In this document: in pieces, positions 1 to 9,323 of the stretch
Layout of the letters: the number at the start of each line of letters is the position of its first letter
Numbering within the stretch: the stretch's first letter is position 1
From: Datura wrightii
Taxonomy: Eukaryota > Streptophyta > Magnoliopsida > Solanales > Solanaceae
DNA: 64,000 bases
Assembly (NCBI GenBank): GCA_035772735.1
Contig: JASDFA010000001.1
Location: 78,518,001-78,582,000 of the forward strand
Direction: 5' to 3'
Translations under genes and position numbers: made by a program
The notes under the pieces: model-generated
Databases searched by the model: none
What the model was told of the DNA's origin: nothing
The model's input: only the letters and a program-made list of their open reading frames with translations

Positions 1-590
1 AAATCCAACGGCTAAGAAAAACAGACAAGATAGGAAGAAAATGACAAAGAAAGAAGCTGAAAGAAGAAAGTAAAAGAAAAAGATAGAAGAAAAAGGTGTC
101 GGCCAACAATGTCGGCCAACAAGAAAAGAAGAAAACGACAAAAGAAACAGAAAAAGAAGAAGACAGATATGTAAAGTAAAGTTTTTAAAAGTTTTTAAAG
201 TTTTTTGTTTTATTACTTTTCGTACAAAAGTCGTAGAAGGCGGCTACTTTAGTCGCAAAGTTTTTTGTTTTTATGTAAAAAGTCGAAAAGTAAGTAAAAG
301 TCAGTTACTATTTATAAATAGTAAAGGCCGAATACTGTGCAAACAGTAAAAGGCAAACACTATTCATAAATAGTAAGAGTCAGATACTATGTAAATAGTA
401 TAGGTCAGTTACTATTCATGAATAGTAAAGGTCATGAATAGTAAAGGTCATTGTAAATTTGTCTATAAATAGAAATCAGGACGGAAGCCGACACCTTTTT
501 CTTCTATCTTTTTCTTTTACTTTCTTCTTTCAGCTTCTTTCTTTGTCGTTTTCTTCCTGTCTTGTCTGTTTTTCTCAGCCGTTGGATTTA
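1..590. repeat. Inverted repeat, arms 1-104 and 487-590
   Basis: Bases 487-590 are the reverse complement of 1-104 with only a few differences, separated by about 380 bases that contain a viral promoter/leader copy. A transcript through both arms would fold into a ~100-bp hairpin. The left arm may continue outside the window. It probably arose by head-to-head joining of two viral fragments. Confidence 0.85.
104..478 (+). promoter_or_regulatory. Pararetroviral promoter/leader copy 1 with TATA box
   Basis: A non-coding block of short A/T-rich words ends in CTATAAATAGA at about 464-475, a good plant TATA box. Upstream lie two perfect 18-base palindromes at 306-323 (TACTATTTATAAATAGTA) and 410-427 (TACTATTCATGAATAGTA), with degenerate relatives between them and a tandem CATGAATAGTAAAGGT-like unit at about 418-450. 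This fits the pregenomic-RNA promoter region of a caulimovirid. The start-site region is cut at about 487, where the inverted-repeat arm begins. Confidence 0.6.
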
Positions 591-788
591 TTCTAGTGGT
601 ACATCTGGTATCTGGCTGCTTTCTTCTCCATGGCATTTTGTGCAATGATGGTCTGTATATTTTTGACTGATAGTTTTACAGTATCTTGTTAACAAAGCTG
701 AAGAGATGAAATTTTTTCTTATAGCTCTGGTGGTTGGTGGTTGCTCTGGTTTTAACAAACTTACTATCCATTGCCTTAACTCCTCCAT
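588..788 (-). pseudogene. Unassigned pararetroviral coding scrap
   Basis: A 66-codon open frame contains a Cys-His rich stretch (RYCKT, then HHCTKCHG) that could be a damaged zinc-binding segment. It overlaps the polymerase-like frame at 676-963 in another phase, so a frameshift may join the two. It lies in viral context, but I cannot assign it to a specific viral protein. It could equally be a chance frame. Confidence 0.3.
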
Positions 789-1000
789 ATCTGCTTCCTT
801 GTATTCTTTTGAGTTGGCCCTTTATATGCATCTGGAATTCTTTTTGATCTTCAAAATTATATCTTAGTGGTTTTTGTGTTATTATACTATTTTCGTCTAT
901 TAGTTCGATTTTTACTTTCGTTTTATGTTTTTCCCATCTTTGTAGTGGGTTTTCATTATACAATGTTTCTAACTTATTTTGTAATATTTGTACCTTATCT
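676..1000 (-). pseudogene. Pararetroviral polymerase fragment, just before the RT core
   Basis: The minus-strand frame contains NPLQRWEKHK, KIELIDENSI and KPLRYNFEDQKEFQMHI. This resembles the linker between protease and reverse transcriptase in caulimovirid polymerases, which ends just before the first RT motif. The RT core does not follow; the frame shifts into unrelated residues after about position 780. No catalytic residue is present. The fragment is clearly non-functional. Confidence 0.6.
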
Positions 1001-1480
1001 ATTGTAAATATGGATTGTTTTATTTGTGTCTGCTACACAATCTAAGTCTAAGAAATTATATTGTTCTATATTTTGTTTAGGTGTCCATTTTTTATTTAAT
1101 CTTTTATCCCATAGTGTTCTACTTCTATTTTCTCTTTCATAGGTATAATAAGTTGGTGTAGTGTTTAATCTTTTCGGACTTCTAGTTCCTGACGTACTAG
1201 GTTTTTCATCTATATCTTCTACATTGATTTCTATGTTGTTTCTGGTGGATTAAGTAGTGCTCGATTATTAGCTAATAGAAAATTTATATATTCTAAATAT
1301 CCTTGTAGATTTTTTATTTGAATTTTTAAATTATTATTTAGCCTTCTTTCTTCCCAATATATTTTATTTCTAAGTCTAATTCTTTTAACATATTCTAACA
1401 TAATTTTCTAATTTCTTCTACAGTCATTTCAAGCTAACAATCCATCTATTTCAGTTGCAGGTATTTCAGGACCTAAAGAA
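1001..1480 (-). pseudogene. Pararetroviral coding fragments, multiple stops
   Basis: Read on the minus strand, this stretch has several short frames that look coding. One is a basic, helical segment at about 1250-1400 containing EERRLNNNLKIQIKNLQ. A second at about 1030-1230 contains KKWTPKQNIEQY and DLDCVADT. Both are typical in composition of caulimovirid proteins, and the second may come from a capsid or polyprotein junction, but I cannot name the protein. Stops and frameshifts interrupt every frame. Confidence 0.4.
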
Positions 1481-1490
1481 AGGAGACACA

Positions 1491-1897
1491 TAAATTTGTC
1501 TATAAATAGAAATCAGGACGGAAGCCAAAGGCAAGCCGATCCACATTCCTCAATTCTCTCTATTCTCTCTCAATTCCGCAACCCCAACCCATCCAATTAT
1601 GGATAGGATATATTTCAAAACAATTAATAAATGTCGGCCAACAAGAAAAGAAGAAAACGACAAAAGAAACAGAAAAAGAAGAAGACAGATATGTAAAGTA
1701 AAGTTTTTAAAAGTTTTTAAAGTTTTTTGTTTTATTACTTTTCGTACAAAAGTCGTAGAAGGCGGCTACTTTAGTCGCAAAGTTTTTTGTTTTTATGTAA
1801 AAAGTCGAAAAGTAAGTAAAAGTCAGTTACTATTTAAAAATAGTAAAGGCCGAATACTGTGCAAACAGTAAAAGGCAAACACTATTCATAAATAGTA
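1491..1897 (+). promoter_or_regulatory. Pararetroviral TATA/leader copy 2
   Basis: The TATA box CTATAAATAGA at about 1499-1509 is followed by a pyrimidine-rich leader (repeated CTCTCTATT and CAATTC) to about 1590. From 1633 the block seen at 104-350 is repeated almost exactly, so downstream leader and upstream promoter sequence are joined in the wrong order. An open frame at 1599-1871 is low-complexity leader sequence and not a gene. Confidence 0.6.
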
Positions 1898-2335
1898 GGT
1901 TTCTGAGGTTTCTGAACATTGATCTAAGTTTTCTTCATCATCTTGTTCGCTTATGTCGTCTATTCCTATTTTAGGTTGATTCTCTATTGTTCCTGATTCT
2001 TCTAGTAATATTTTAAATTTTTCTATTTCTTCTGTAAGTTTTAACTCTTCTTTTTGTTTTTCTTTAGCTTTTAATTTTTCTTCATATAATTGTTTAAGTT
2101 TTTGTAATTCTTTTTCTAGTTCTTGGATTTTCGTGTCTTTTTCTTCTTTAATTTGCTGAACTTCTGTTTGTGCTTGTTTTTTAATTTTTTCTATTTCCTT
2201 TTTTCTGTCTATTTCTTCATTTTCTCTGTTTATCCTTACCATTGCTGTTAGGCTGTCTTCTAGTTTTGCTGATTCTTTTTCTAACATTAAATATAATTGA
2301 TTTCCTATTACTTTAAATCTTCGTCCTATAGTTAC
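1886..2335 (-). pseudogene. Coiled-coil pararetroviral protein fragment
   Basis: A 133-codon frame reads through about 80 residues of near-continuous Glu/Lys-rich heptads (for example KIQELEKELQKLKQLYEEK), then an acidic tail. In-frame sequence upstream to about 2335 adds TIGRRFKVIGNQLYL, so the visible methionine is internal and the true N-terminus is lost. The last few residues and the stop come from the adjoining leader copy, so the C-terminus is also artificial. Caulimovirids encode coiled-coil virion-associated or capsid-accessory proteins; which one this is cannot be decided here. Confidence 0.5.
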
Positions 2336-2389
2336 AAAGAAATGGATATTGAAGAAGATTTAGAAATAGTAAGAGAAAGACTAAGTACA

Positions 2390-2605
2390 GAATTGAGGAA
2401 TGTGGATCGGCTTGCCTTTGGCTTCCGTCCTGATTTCTATTTATAGACAAATTTACAATGACCTTTACTATTCATGACCTTTACTATTCATGAATAGTAA
2501 CTGACCTCTACTATTTACATAGTATCTGACTCTTACTTTACATAGTATCTGACTCTTACTATTTATGAATAGTGTTTGCCTTTTACTGTTTGCACAGTAT
2601 TCGGC
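2390..2605 (-). promoter_or_regulatory. Pararetroviral TATA/leader copy, inverted
   Basis: This is the reverse complement of the leader seen at about 315-478 and 1491-1560. It includes the TATA box (plus-strand TCTATTTATAG at about 2437-2447) and the TACTATTCATGAATAGTA palindrome. It points towards lower coordinates and would drive transcription away from the movement-protein scrap. A few codons at 2343-2400 on the plus strand (MDIEEDLEIVRERL) are joined to its edge and may be the start of a viral ORF. Confidence 0.6.
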
Positions 2606-2856
2606 CGTTATCTTGATATTCTTCTTTACTTATTATTTTTATATCTGTTTCAGTCATTATTTGTTTCATATTCTTCTATCTCGTTTTCATTATCTGTTTT
2701 TTCATATTCTGTTAATTCGTATATACTATCTTCATCATTTAAATCATAGTCTATGAAATCTATTTGTTTGTATTTTTCATCTTCGATTATTATTTCTACT
2801 TCTGATATTTGTTTTTTATTTATGTTTTTAGGTACTCGACAGTCTCTAGCTAATAA
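2606..2856 (-). pseudogene. Pararetroviral coat-protein C-terminus (zinc-knuckle end and acidic tail)
   Basis: The minus-strand frame starts in LARDCRVPKN, which looks like the last Cys of a CCHC zinc knuckle. It continues into a long acidic tail rich in Asp, Glu and Asn (for example DLNDEDSIYELTEYE) and ends at a stop near 2650. Caulimovirid coat proteins end this way. The first three zinc ligands are missing because the fragment begins at a rearrangement junction with leader sequence at 2857. Confidence 0.5.
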
Positions 2857-2947
2857 AACAAAAAACTTTAAAAACTTTTAAAAACTTTACTTTACATATC
2901 TGTCTTCTTCTTTTTCTGTTTCTTTTGTCGTTTTCTTCTTTTCTTGT
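2857..2947 (-). promoter_or_regulatory. Pararetroviral leader fragment, inverted
   Basis: This is the reverse complement of about 104-185, containing the AAAAACTTTAAAAACTT and TCTTCTTCTTTTTCTG words. With the inverted copy at 2390-2605 it flanks the coat-protein scrap. It has no coding content. Confidence 0.6.
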
Positions 2948-3098
2948 TAGCAGATGACAGAATAGTTCACCCAATAGAAAAAAGCGTAATAAGTGCAGTT
3001 AAGGGAAACTTAATATATCAAAAATTTAAGTTTATAATAAGTGCAAACTACTCAGTAGCAATAGATGATAGAAATATAGACAAATCACTAGTACTAAA
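2948..3098 (+). pseudogene. Pararetroviral movement-protein fragment
   Basis: About 50 codons are open on the plus strand and contain DRIVHPIEKSVISAVKGNL and then YSVAIDDRNIDKSLVL. The pattern (Lys/Gly-Asn-Leu-x-Tyr, Tyr-Ser-Val-x-x-x-Asp, Lys-Ser-Leu) resembles the core of 30K-superfamily movement proteins of caulimovirids, which widen plasmodesmata for cell-to-cell spread. Both ends are cut at junctions with leader copies, so this is only a small part of the usual ~300-residue protein. Confidence 0.6.
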
Positions 3099-3390
3099 GT
3101 AAAGTTTTTAAAAGTTTTTAAAGTTTTTTGTTTTATTACTTTTCGTACAAAAGTCGTAGAAGGCGGCTACTTTAGTCGCAAAGTTTTTTGTTTTTATGTA
3201 AAAAGTCGAAAAGTAAGTAAAAGTCAGTTACTATTTATAAATAGTAAAGGCCGAATATTGTGCAAACAGTAAAAGGCAAACACTATTCATAAATAGTATG
3301 AGTCAGATACTATGTAAAGTAAGAGTCAGATACTATGTAAATAGTAGAGGTCAGTTACTATTCATGAATAGTAAAGGTCATGAATAGTAG
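3099..3390 (+). promoter_or_regulatory. Pararetroviral leader copy 3
   Basis: This repeats the block at 171-430 with small differences. It has an extra GTAAGAGTCAGATACTAT unit, which the inverted copy at 2390-2605 also has, suggesting those two derive from the same viral variant. It ends before the TATA box, at a junction with unrelated sequence at about 3391. Confidence 0.6.
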
Positions 3391-4740
3391 GTCTACAGTA
3401 TGAGTCGTACCTTGGAGGTACGGTCCATACTGAGACTCGTAATGAGTCAATCAAAGTTAGGACTTTGAGGTATGACTTGTACCATGAAGGTATGATCCGT
3501 ACCACAAGTCATATGAGGGTAACCCTTGAAAACTCATGTTTTGTATTTTTCCACGAGTCATAGTATGACCTGTAGGTCAATTCCACAAGTCGTAGGAAGG
3601 GTTGTACTGTAACTTTTGGACTTAACCCTTTTCATACTTTTGGTACGATTACTAGGTAGGACTCGTAGCAGGATACTATGGGTCGTACTAGTTTTCCTAC
3701 CTCTTACTTTATAAAAATTTGGCTTGGGGAATTACCAAGGAGCCATCCTATGAGTCATAGTGTGAAAACATGAGTCGTAGGAAGGCTTGTGAAGCCTGTC
3801 CTTGCCTTATTTTCATGTCAGTTTGTAGATGAATTCATTTTTGTGTTGGGTACTCAGAATTCCCCAAGTCTAGGAAGGCATTCTTCACGTGTTTACCACT
3901 ACCCATTCCTCCCATTTTTTCACAACTCGTAACTCAATTTATAACAATTCACATTCAATTTTTAACATGTTTGAATCCTACCCAGTCAACAAATTTATTT
4001 TGCACATCCCTGATCATTATCCTCTTATATTTTCATGCTTTTTGAGGACTCCCAGTTATTAAACAAGTTTTCACAAACACAAAGATCTCTTTAACCGATT
4101 CAAAGCATAATTACTTACTTGAATGTTGAAAAATATTGCTCACTTCGTGCATGTTAGAGACTAGGGTTTGGAACTGACTTTAGCAGTCTTAATCGAGCAA
4201 AAATCTTGCTCAATTGATTTTGTTCTTAAGTTACAGTGTGAGGGAAGTTGTGGGAGTGCTCGTGGGTTCAAGTTTTAGTGCGTGTGAGAAGGGTCCAACA
4301 ATTTTGAAGTTTAAATAGTTTTAGGGCATATTTAAAAAATCTGGGCCAATTCAGGTAATTTTAAGCAAGGACCACGACGCGTCCCTAGGGTGCGTAGCAG
4401 AGATGTTAAGAAAACATACATGTGGACCTATGAGAACATTCTACAACTCGTGCCACCAAGGTATCACCCTTATCATGACTCATAGGTCACTCTTAATTGG
4501 AGGCCCATACGTTGCATAGTTCATAACTATAGTGAGTACTATGACCCATATAATGAAGTTATGAGTTGTAGGACCAACCGTACCCTGAACTTATGCACTT
4601 AGATACATCTCTGCTTGTCACCACGACTCGTACCATGGCCCGTACAATCCTCTTATGAGTCATACGGAGACTTGTAGCACCATTCTCTTCTGTAATTTTT
4701 CTGCGACCTGTTTTTGTTTCACCTTCACATTGAGCACAAA
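3391..4740 (-). other. R1 3' region: degenerate, with two word arrays and no clear ORF
   Basis: No gene is visible. Two stretches (3400-3700 and 4378-4680) are dense in TGAGTCGTA, ACGACTCGT and related words. The first is followed on the plus strand by a TATA-like TTTATAAAA at about 3711. The second is followed on the minus strand by a TATA-like CTATTTAAAC at about 4309-4318 and a possible splice donor (GTAAGT, plus-strand ACTTAC at 4113-4118). By analogy with R6 the second may be the internal promoter for a third ORF that has decayed. A 3' LTR for R1 could not be recognised. Confidence 0.4.
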
Positions 4741-4770
4741 TAAGTCAATAAACTTGGCTTGCCTTCCAAG

Positions 4771-4890
4771 AAGTGCGTGATTTAACATCGCAACACGATG
4801 TAGGTGGTTCGGCTACTCAAAATTTACCAAACCACCTCATGGGTTGCCTCCCAAGAAGCGCCTGATTTAATATCGTGGCACGACGCAAGT
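4771..4890 (-). repeat. R1 end-of-pol hairpin motif, two tandem copies
   Basis: On the minus strand two copies about 75 bases apart read approximately GGCGCTTCTTGGGAGGC then AACCCA, preceded by a GTCGTGCC-like block. CTTGGG-loop-CCCAAG is a short perfect stem in the best copies. The same motif follows the coding region in R2 (about 14265-14312) and R6 (about 43085-43125). Here it directly follows the protease, so RT, RNase H and integrase are missing. Confidence 0.6.
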
Positions 4891-4900
4891 CTCTTGACTA

Positions 4901-5400
4901 CTAGAATTCGTCAAGGAACTCAGAGTCATCCTCGATAGCTGAGACTAATCTATACTCCTTTGGTTGCTTCATTGATCGAAAGACATTGAAGGTGATCTCC
5001 ACTTTGTTGAGTCTGAATTTTAGCTGGCCAGCCTCCACATCTACTAAAGCCCTCGCATTGGCAAGGATCGGTCTCCCTAAAATGAATGAGACCTCAAAAT
5101 CAACTTCGCAATCAAGTATCATGACGTTCGCTGGGAATATGAATCTTTCCACCTTAACAAGCGCATCAAACAGGATCCCCACAGGCTTTTTCACAGTTCG
5201 GTCGGCCATTAGTAGCTACATAGTAGTCGGTGTGGGGGCTCCTAAGATCTGCAGCTTAAACATAGTTAAAGACATCAGATTGATTCTTTCTCACAAGTCA
5301 CTGAGTGCCCTCGTGAACTCAACATCACCAATAGTACATGGAATGGTGAAGGCACCTGGATCCTTCTTTTTTTTTGGAAAGGACCCGTGACGCTATAGCG
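4901..5400 (-). pseudogene. R1 retrotransposon aspartic protease
   Basis: This is the pepsin-fold protease that cleaves the Gag-Pol polyprotein. The C-terminal half is well kept: ILDCEVDFEVSFILGRPIL with the conserved Leu-Gly-Arg-Pro, then DVEAGQLKFRL. In the N-terminal half the active-site motif, normally Asp-Leu-Gly-Ala in this lineage, reads Asp-Leu-stop-Glu near 5291, so the catalytic loop is destroyed by a Gly-to-TGA change. It ends with a true stop at 4901, followed at once by the hairpin motif with no reverse transcriptase. The lineage is Athila/Tat-like from similarity to R2 and R6. Confidence 0.75.
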
Positions 5401-6060
5401 CTATAATGATGTACATTTCCACAGGCTCATAACTCACAGACCTTTTCTTAGTAACAAGGTCCTTCATAAACTTGGTATACCCCGACATCTTCTTTAATGC
5501 CTCGACCAATGGTATGTTTATAGATAATCTATTTAGCATTGATAGGAATTTATGAAACTTACCATTCTCTACCTTCTGCTTCATTCTTTGAGGGAACGGT
5601 GGTGGTGGTCGTGGGATAGCCTTATAAATCTTTATGGCCCTTTGTTTCTATCCTTGTTCAGCCTCAGGCTCCTCAACAACTGGAGCCTCAGTCAACGCAG
5701 CATCCTCCTTATACTCATGCTCAGCAACCTCTTCCTCATCATCAATTATGCTTTCTTTCTTCTGCTGAAGTTCAACTACAACCAACAAGGGGGATCAACC
5801 ATGATCTTTTCACTCCTAGTCATCATAGCCATGAAGTGACCATCATTCTTTGAATTTTATACTGTGTGTCTAGGTAGTGTACCCTTTTTCCTAGGGTTCA
5901 TGGATGCTTATAGTCGGCGCATCTACTTTTCAATTTATTTGATAGTCATGGCATGTGACTCAACTCTCTGATCCATTCTAGATATATCTCCACGGATGTC
6001 TTTCAGCTACTCATCTATGGATATAACCTTCTTTCATATCTCAGTTATCATGTTCTCAAA
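5393..6060 (-). pseudogene. R1 Gag-protease linker
   Basis: The minus-strand coding is broken by stops and shifts but keeps lineage landmarks. One is a PRKKGTLP-then-NPKNDGH-type segment near 5830-5880. Another is a helical region (FHKFLSMLNRLSINIPL, then KFMKDLVTKKR) at 5393-5584 that precedes the protease in Athila/Tat elements. It has no known enzymatic role and probably connects nucleocapsid to protease. Confidence 0.6.
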
Positions 6061-7341
6061 CATTGACTGTCCAGCCTCCCCATCACGTGCATTAGGATGC
6101 ACGTATAATCCTGCTTGGTCATTGCGGTAACCGTCATTCCTTTTCCATTCTCCCTCTCACTCATGACCTTGGCTTCTATCTCTGTAGCCATTCCAATTGT
6201 AATTTTCTCTATATTGGTTCTGACCTTGGTTTTCAGAATGTTGGCACAAACTATCTTTTCCAAACTCTTGGGCGCTGGCTCGAAAACCCGCCACCTGGTT
6301 GTCCAAGAAGTTTGCCTTCTAAGAATCTGAGTGCTCTATCCCTGGTTCTTGTCCTTATGTTCCAATACATTAACATTTCTAGCTCCAGCGCCCATGATAT
6401 GCTTCGTGACCAAGTCCAATGATGTGTGCATATGGGTCAATTACTAGTCACACTCTTCCTCCGTCCTTCATTGGTCTATAGTTAAAACAACAACATAATA
6501 GCTGCTTCTGCTTCCTGGGTGTGCCATGCTATATTTGTTTTCGTCACTCTGTCTAGAATAGTGGCAGCTTTCTCCTAGGTGTGGCTCATCAGTGCTCCTC
6601 CCACCACTGTGACTGCTACAACTTTAGTATTGTTATTCAGTGATCTTAGAAAATCTCCAACAAACTGTCATCAGGAATTTTATGGTTTGGGCACTTGGTC
6701 AACTTCTTCTTGAATCTCAATCAGGTTTCATGAAGTACCTCTGTCTTCAGTTGTCGAAAATTATATATTTCATCCTTAAGCTGCATCATCCTGGAGTGTG
6801 GAAATAATCTCTCTAGAAAAACTTGTTTGAGCTCCCTCCAGTTGGTAATGGAGTCATTGGGCAACTCCGATAACCATAAAGTGGCTTCCATAGATAGGGA
6901 GAATGGGAAGAGTCTTAGACTTATTGGGTCTTGGCTGACTCCAGTAAACTTGTATGCCATGCATATTCCAATGAAGTTCAGTAAGTGTAGGTTGGCATCA
7001 TCAATTGCATGACCACTAAGCACTCCCTTTATGTTCAATAATTTAATTATGGTGCTAATGATGTCAAATTTTTCCCTAGCAGGCAAAGGTGGTGGTACAA
7101 TAGCTTCGGTTTACACGACTTCATCAATTTCTAAATCATCCTCATCAAAAATTGAGGGGCCTCTGTTCCCCCTTCCATGGCATCCAGCAATGAAAACCTC
7201 ATCTCATGCATCATTGGCTTTTTGAAGTGCAACTTTCCGAGCTAGCTCGGTTTGCTAAGCTTCTTCAGTAAGACGGGCATCTCTCTGTTCTTGGTTCTCC
7301 ATCCTTCGCAGTGTTCTTTTAAGTTCTAGATCCAAAGGCAT
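6061..7341 (-). pseudogene. R1 Gag (capsid)
   Basis: Gag packages the RNA in virus-like particles. I place the start at the ATG at 7341 (MPLDLELKRTLRRMEN), just downstream of the primer-binding site. The retrotransposon gag domain is clear at 6721-7000: YKFTGVSQDPISLRLFPFSL, ATLWLSELPNDSITNW and a FLERLFPHSRM motif. Stops interrupt the N-terminal Glu-rich part and the region below 6720. I do not see an intact CCHC zinc knuckle. Confidence 0.75.
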
Positions 7342-7479
7342 CAGGGGGTTTCCACTCCATCGCGTACTTGGCGTTCACCTAGCGACAACTTTTGGGTTTT
7401 CAAAAACAAAAAGAAAACATAATTAAGGAAATAACAACCAAAAGCTAAATACAAGCAATTAATCTAATCTTAGTCGTAT

Positions 7480-7506
7480 TCCACGGCAACAGGCAACTTT
7501 TTGATA
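7480..7506 (-). promoter_or_regulatory. R1 primer-binding site
   Basis: The minus strand reads TTGCCTGTTGCCGTGGAA, a decayed form of TGGCGCCGTTGCCGGGGA. That is the usual primer-binding site of Athila-type elements, complementary to a tRNA 3' end (usually given as tRNA-Asp). It separates the 5' LTR from gag. Confidence 0.6.
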
Positions 7507-9150
7507 ACGCTCATACTCAAACTTCTTGCAAAAGTATGAAGCAGACGTTGTTAATAAATAACCCAACAAAGAGATTGGTGTCTAACCCACAAGGAATAAG
7601 GTAAGAACTAGACTAATGCTGGTTCTTAAGCTTATTGGTAAGTTATCTCTAAATTGGGGGGTTTAAAGATAAACAATAACAAAATAAGACTGCAGTTGTG
7701 GTTGTTATAAAGATTTGCAAGTAACTAGGATAAGTGTTCCCATGGATTCATAACTACTTCGGGTATACACGCGTGATCAATCCTAATGCTTACTTGTAGA
7801 ACTGATAACTAGGGATCATCCAAACGATTGGTTCATCCCTATTGGATGATTATACTCAATCATCAGGTCAGGTCTCATGAGCGATTTTAAGACTAACGAT
7901 TAACAATATATTCCAAATTAACTTTCCTGCGACCGCATATCAAGTCATACAATGAACATAAAAATCAAGGCTTTGTTGTAATTCTCTTTTCCTAATCTCT
8001 ACTTCTCTAGGTTCAAGAAAGTAAAGAATTCAGGCAAGTCCTAACATTGTCTACCGTTAAGAAATGTTTGAAGATGAAGAGAATACAATATAAGCATTTA
8101 TCATTGGTTTCAAATCACTTTGTGTAACCCTAGTTCGTTAATCCACCATGGTTCCGACAATCCTAGTTGTGGAGGTTTTAGCCTCTCATAATTGTAAGAT
8201 TGTAATTAGTATCCATAGACAAACACATAATTAAATACTTACAATAATAATTTGGAGCAAACCTGCTTTGGATATTGATGAACAAAATCAAGAACAATTG
8301 AGAAAACCAAGTGTTGATTTCAAGTATTGCTCTCCAAATCTTGATAATAATTCACAAACAATTAACTAAAAACCTTCTCTCAATGTAGTCACAGGTTTAC
8401 CGATCTGTTCTCCTACTAAAAAAATATAAAAGGTATTTATACAGACATCAAAAACATTTTCCTAAGCTAACAGGGAAATTTCCATATTTGGCGTCGACTC
8501 ATCCTACGACTGGTCATACGACCCGTAACAGGATTGTATGGGTCATATCTTGCTCTTGTACGTTCCTTGGCTGCTGCAGAATGGACTAAGTGTTGGCAAC
8601 TGGTATGAATCGTAACATGGTTCTAGGAGTTGTACAATCCATTCGTGGCTTGGCTCTGAGAACTTTGACATCTTCTGAAGTTTTCTACTAATGTTGTGGT
8701 ACGCCTCGTACCTTACTCTTACGACTCATAATTGCTTGTTGCATCTTGAGTTCTGCCAATTCTTTAATAATCACTGAAGCTCCCCACAACTCCTGGTATG
8801 GTTCATAGGTAAATGCTCGATCCGTGGGTTCCACTCATACTAGGAGACTTCTTGTTCGAATTTTCTCTGAAGTTTTCCACGACTCTAGTTACGGCTCCTA
8901 CTGAGAGTCATACTTTGTCTTCACATTCTTTCATCCTTCTGTGTTTTTCCATGAGTCTCAGTATAGCTCGTACAATCTAGGTATGGCTCATAATGAGATT
9001 GGTACTTGATTGATTTTCTGCATTTTTATGCATCTTTTTCACATTTTTGCTCCAACAGCTATTTTCCCAAAAAACAAAGTGAAAACACCTCATATCCGTA
9101 TAAACATACCTAATTCCATGCTATTTTCTTAGTTTTAATCATCGAAAGTA
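7507..9150 (-). repeat. R1 5' LTR
   Basis: This is a non-coding stretch between R4 remains and the R1 primer-binding site. It holds a word array at about 8490-9010 (TACGACTCATAA, CATACGACCCGTA and similar) and, downstream on the minus strand, a TATA box (plus-strand TATTTATA at 8434-8441). R and U5 would extend from there to 7507. The upper boundary is approximate because no partner LTR was found for comparison. Confidence 0.5.
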
Positions 9151-9176
9151 TTGTAAACTCACAGCACATCAGTACC

Positions 9177-9323
9177 TCATGCTGGAATTGGGTCGGAGGG
9201 AAAGAGGTGTGGGTACTTAGACATCATATCTTCTTCGACTTCCCAAGTAGCTCCCTCTAAAAGTTGATTTCTCCAAAGGACTTTCACTGAAGCAACTTTC
9301 TTGTTCCTGAACTTATAAACCTG
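9177..9323 (-). pseudogene. R4 pol C-terminus, last piece
   Basis: The minus-strand frame reads KFRNKKVASVKVLWRN and then EGATWEVEEDMMSKYPHLFP before a stop at 9177. This is the chromodomain-like end of integrase in Tekay/Del chromoviruses, thought to target heterochromatin. The preceding codons lie at 27253 and above, because R3 inserted here with duplication of ACCT(G/A) (9319-9323 and 27248-27252). R4 sequence below 9177 is not recognised. Confidence 0.85.

Larger units (their letters stand above)
1..3390. mobile_element. Endogenous pararetrovirus cluster, rearranged (Caulimoviridae-like)
   Basis: This is a patchwork of about ten pararetroviral fragments in both orientations. Non-coding promoter/leader sequence recurs at 104-478, 1491-1897 and 3099-3390 on the plus strand and at 2390-2605 and 2857-2947 on the minus strand. 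Between the copies lie short coding scraps that resemble polymerase, a coiled-coil protein, the coat-protein tail and the movement protein. No open frame exceeds about 135 codons, no gene is complete and the order is not that of a viral genome, so the locus cannot encode a virus. Such mosaics are known in Solanaceae genomes. The family assignment comes from recognisable polymerase and movement-protein segments plus the promoter layout; the genus is not established. Confidence 0.75.

Noticed and set aside
1599..1871. 90-codon plus-strand frame in the viral cluster
   Set aside because: It is Lys/Arg/Phe-rich low-complexity leader sequence with a repeated counterpart at 104-350 that is not open in the same way.
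4986..5390. 134-codon plus-strand frame
   Set aside because: It is antisense to the R1 protease, whose minus-strand frame has recognisable motifs.
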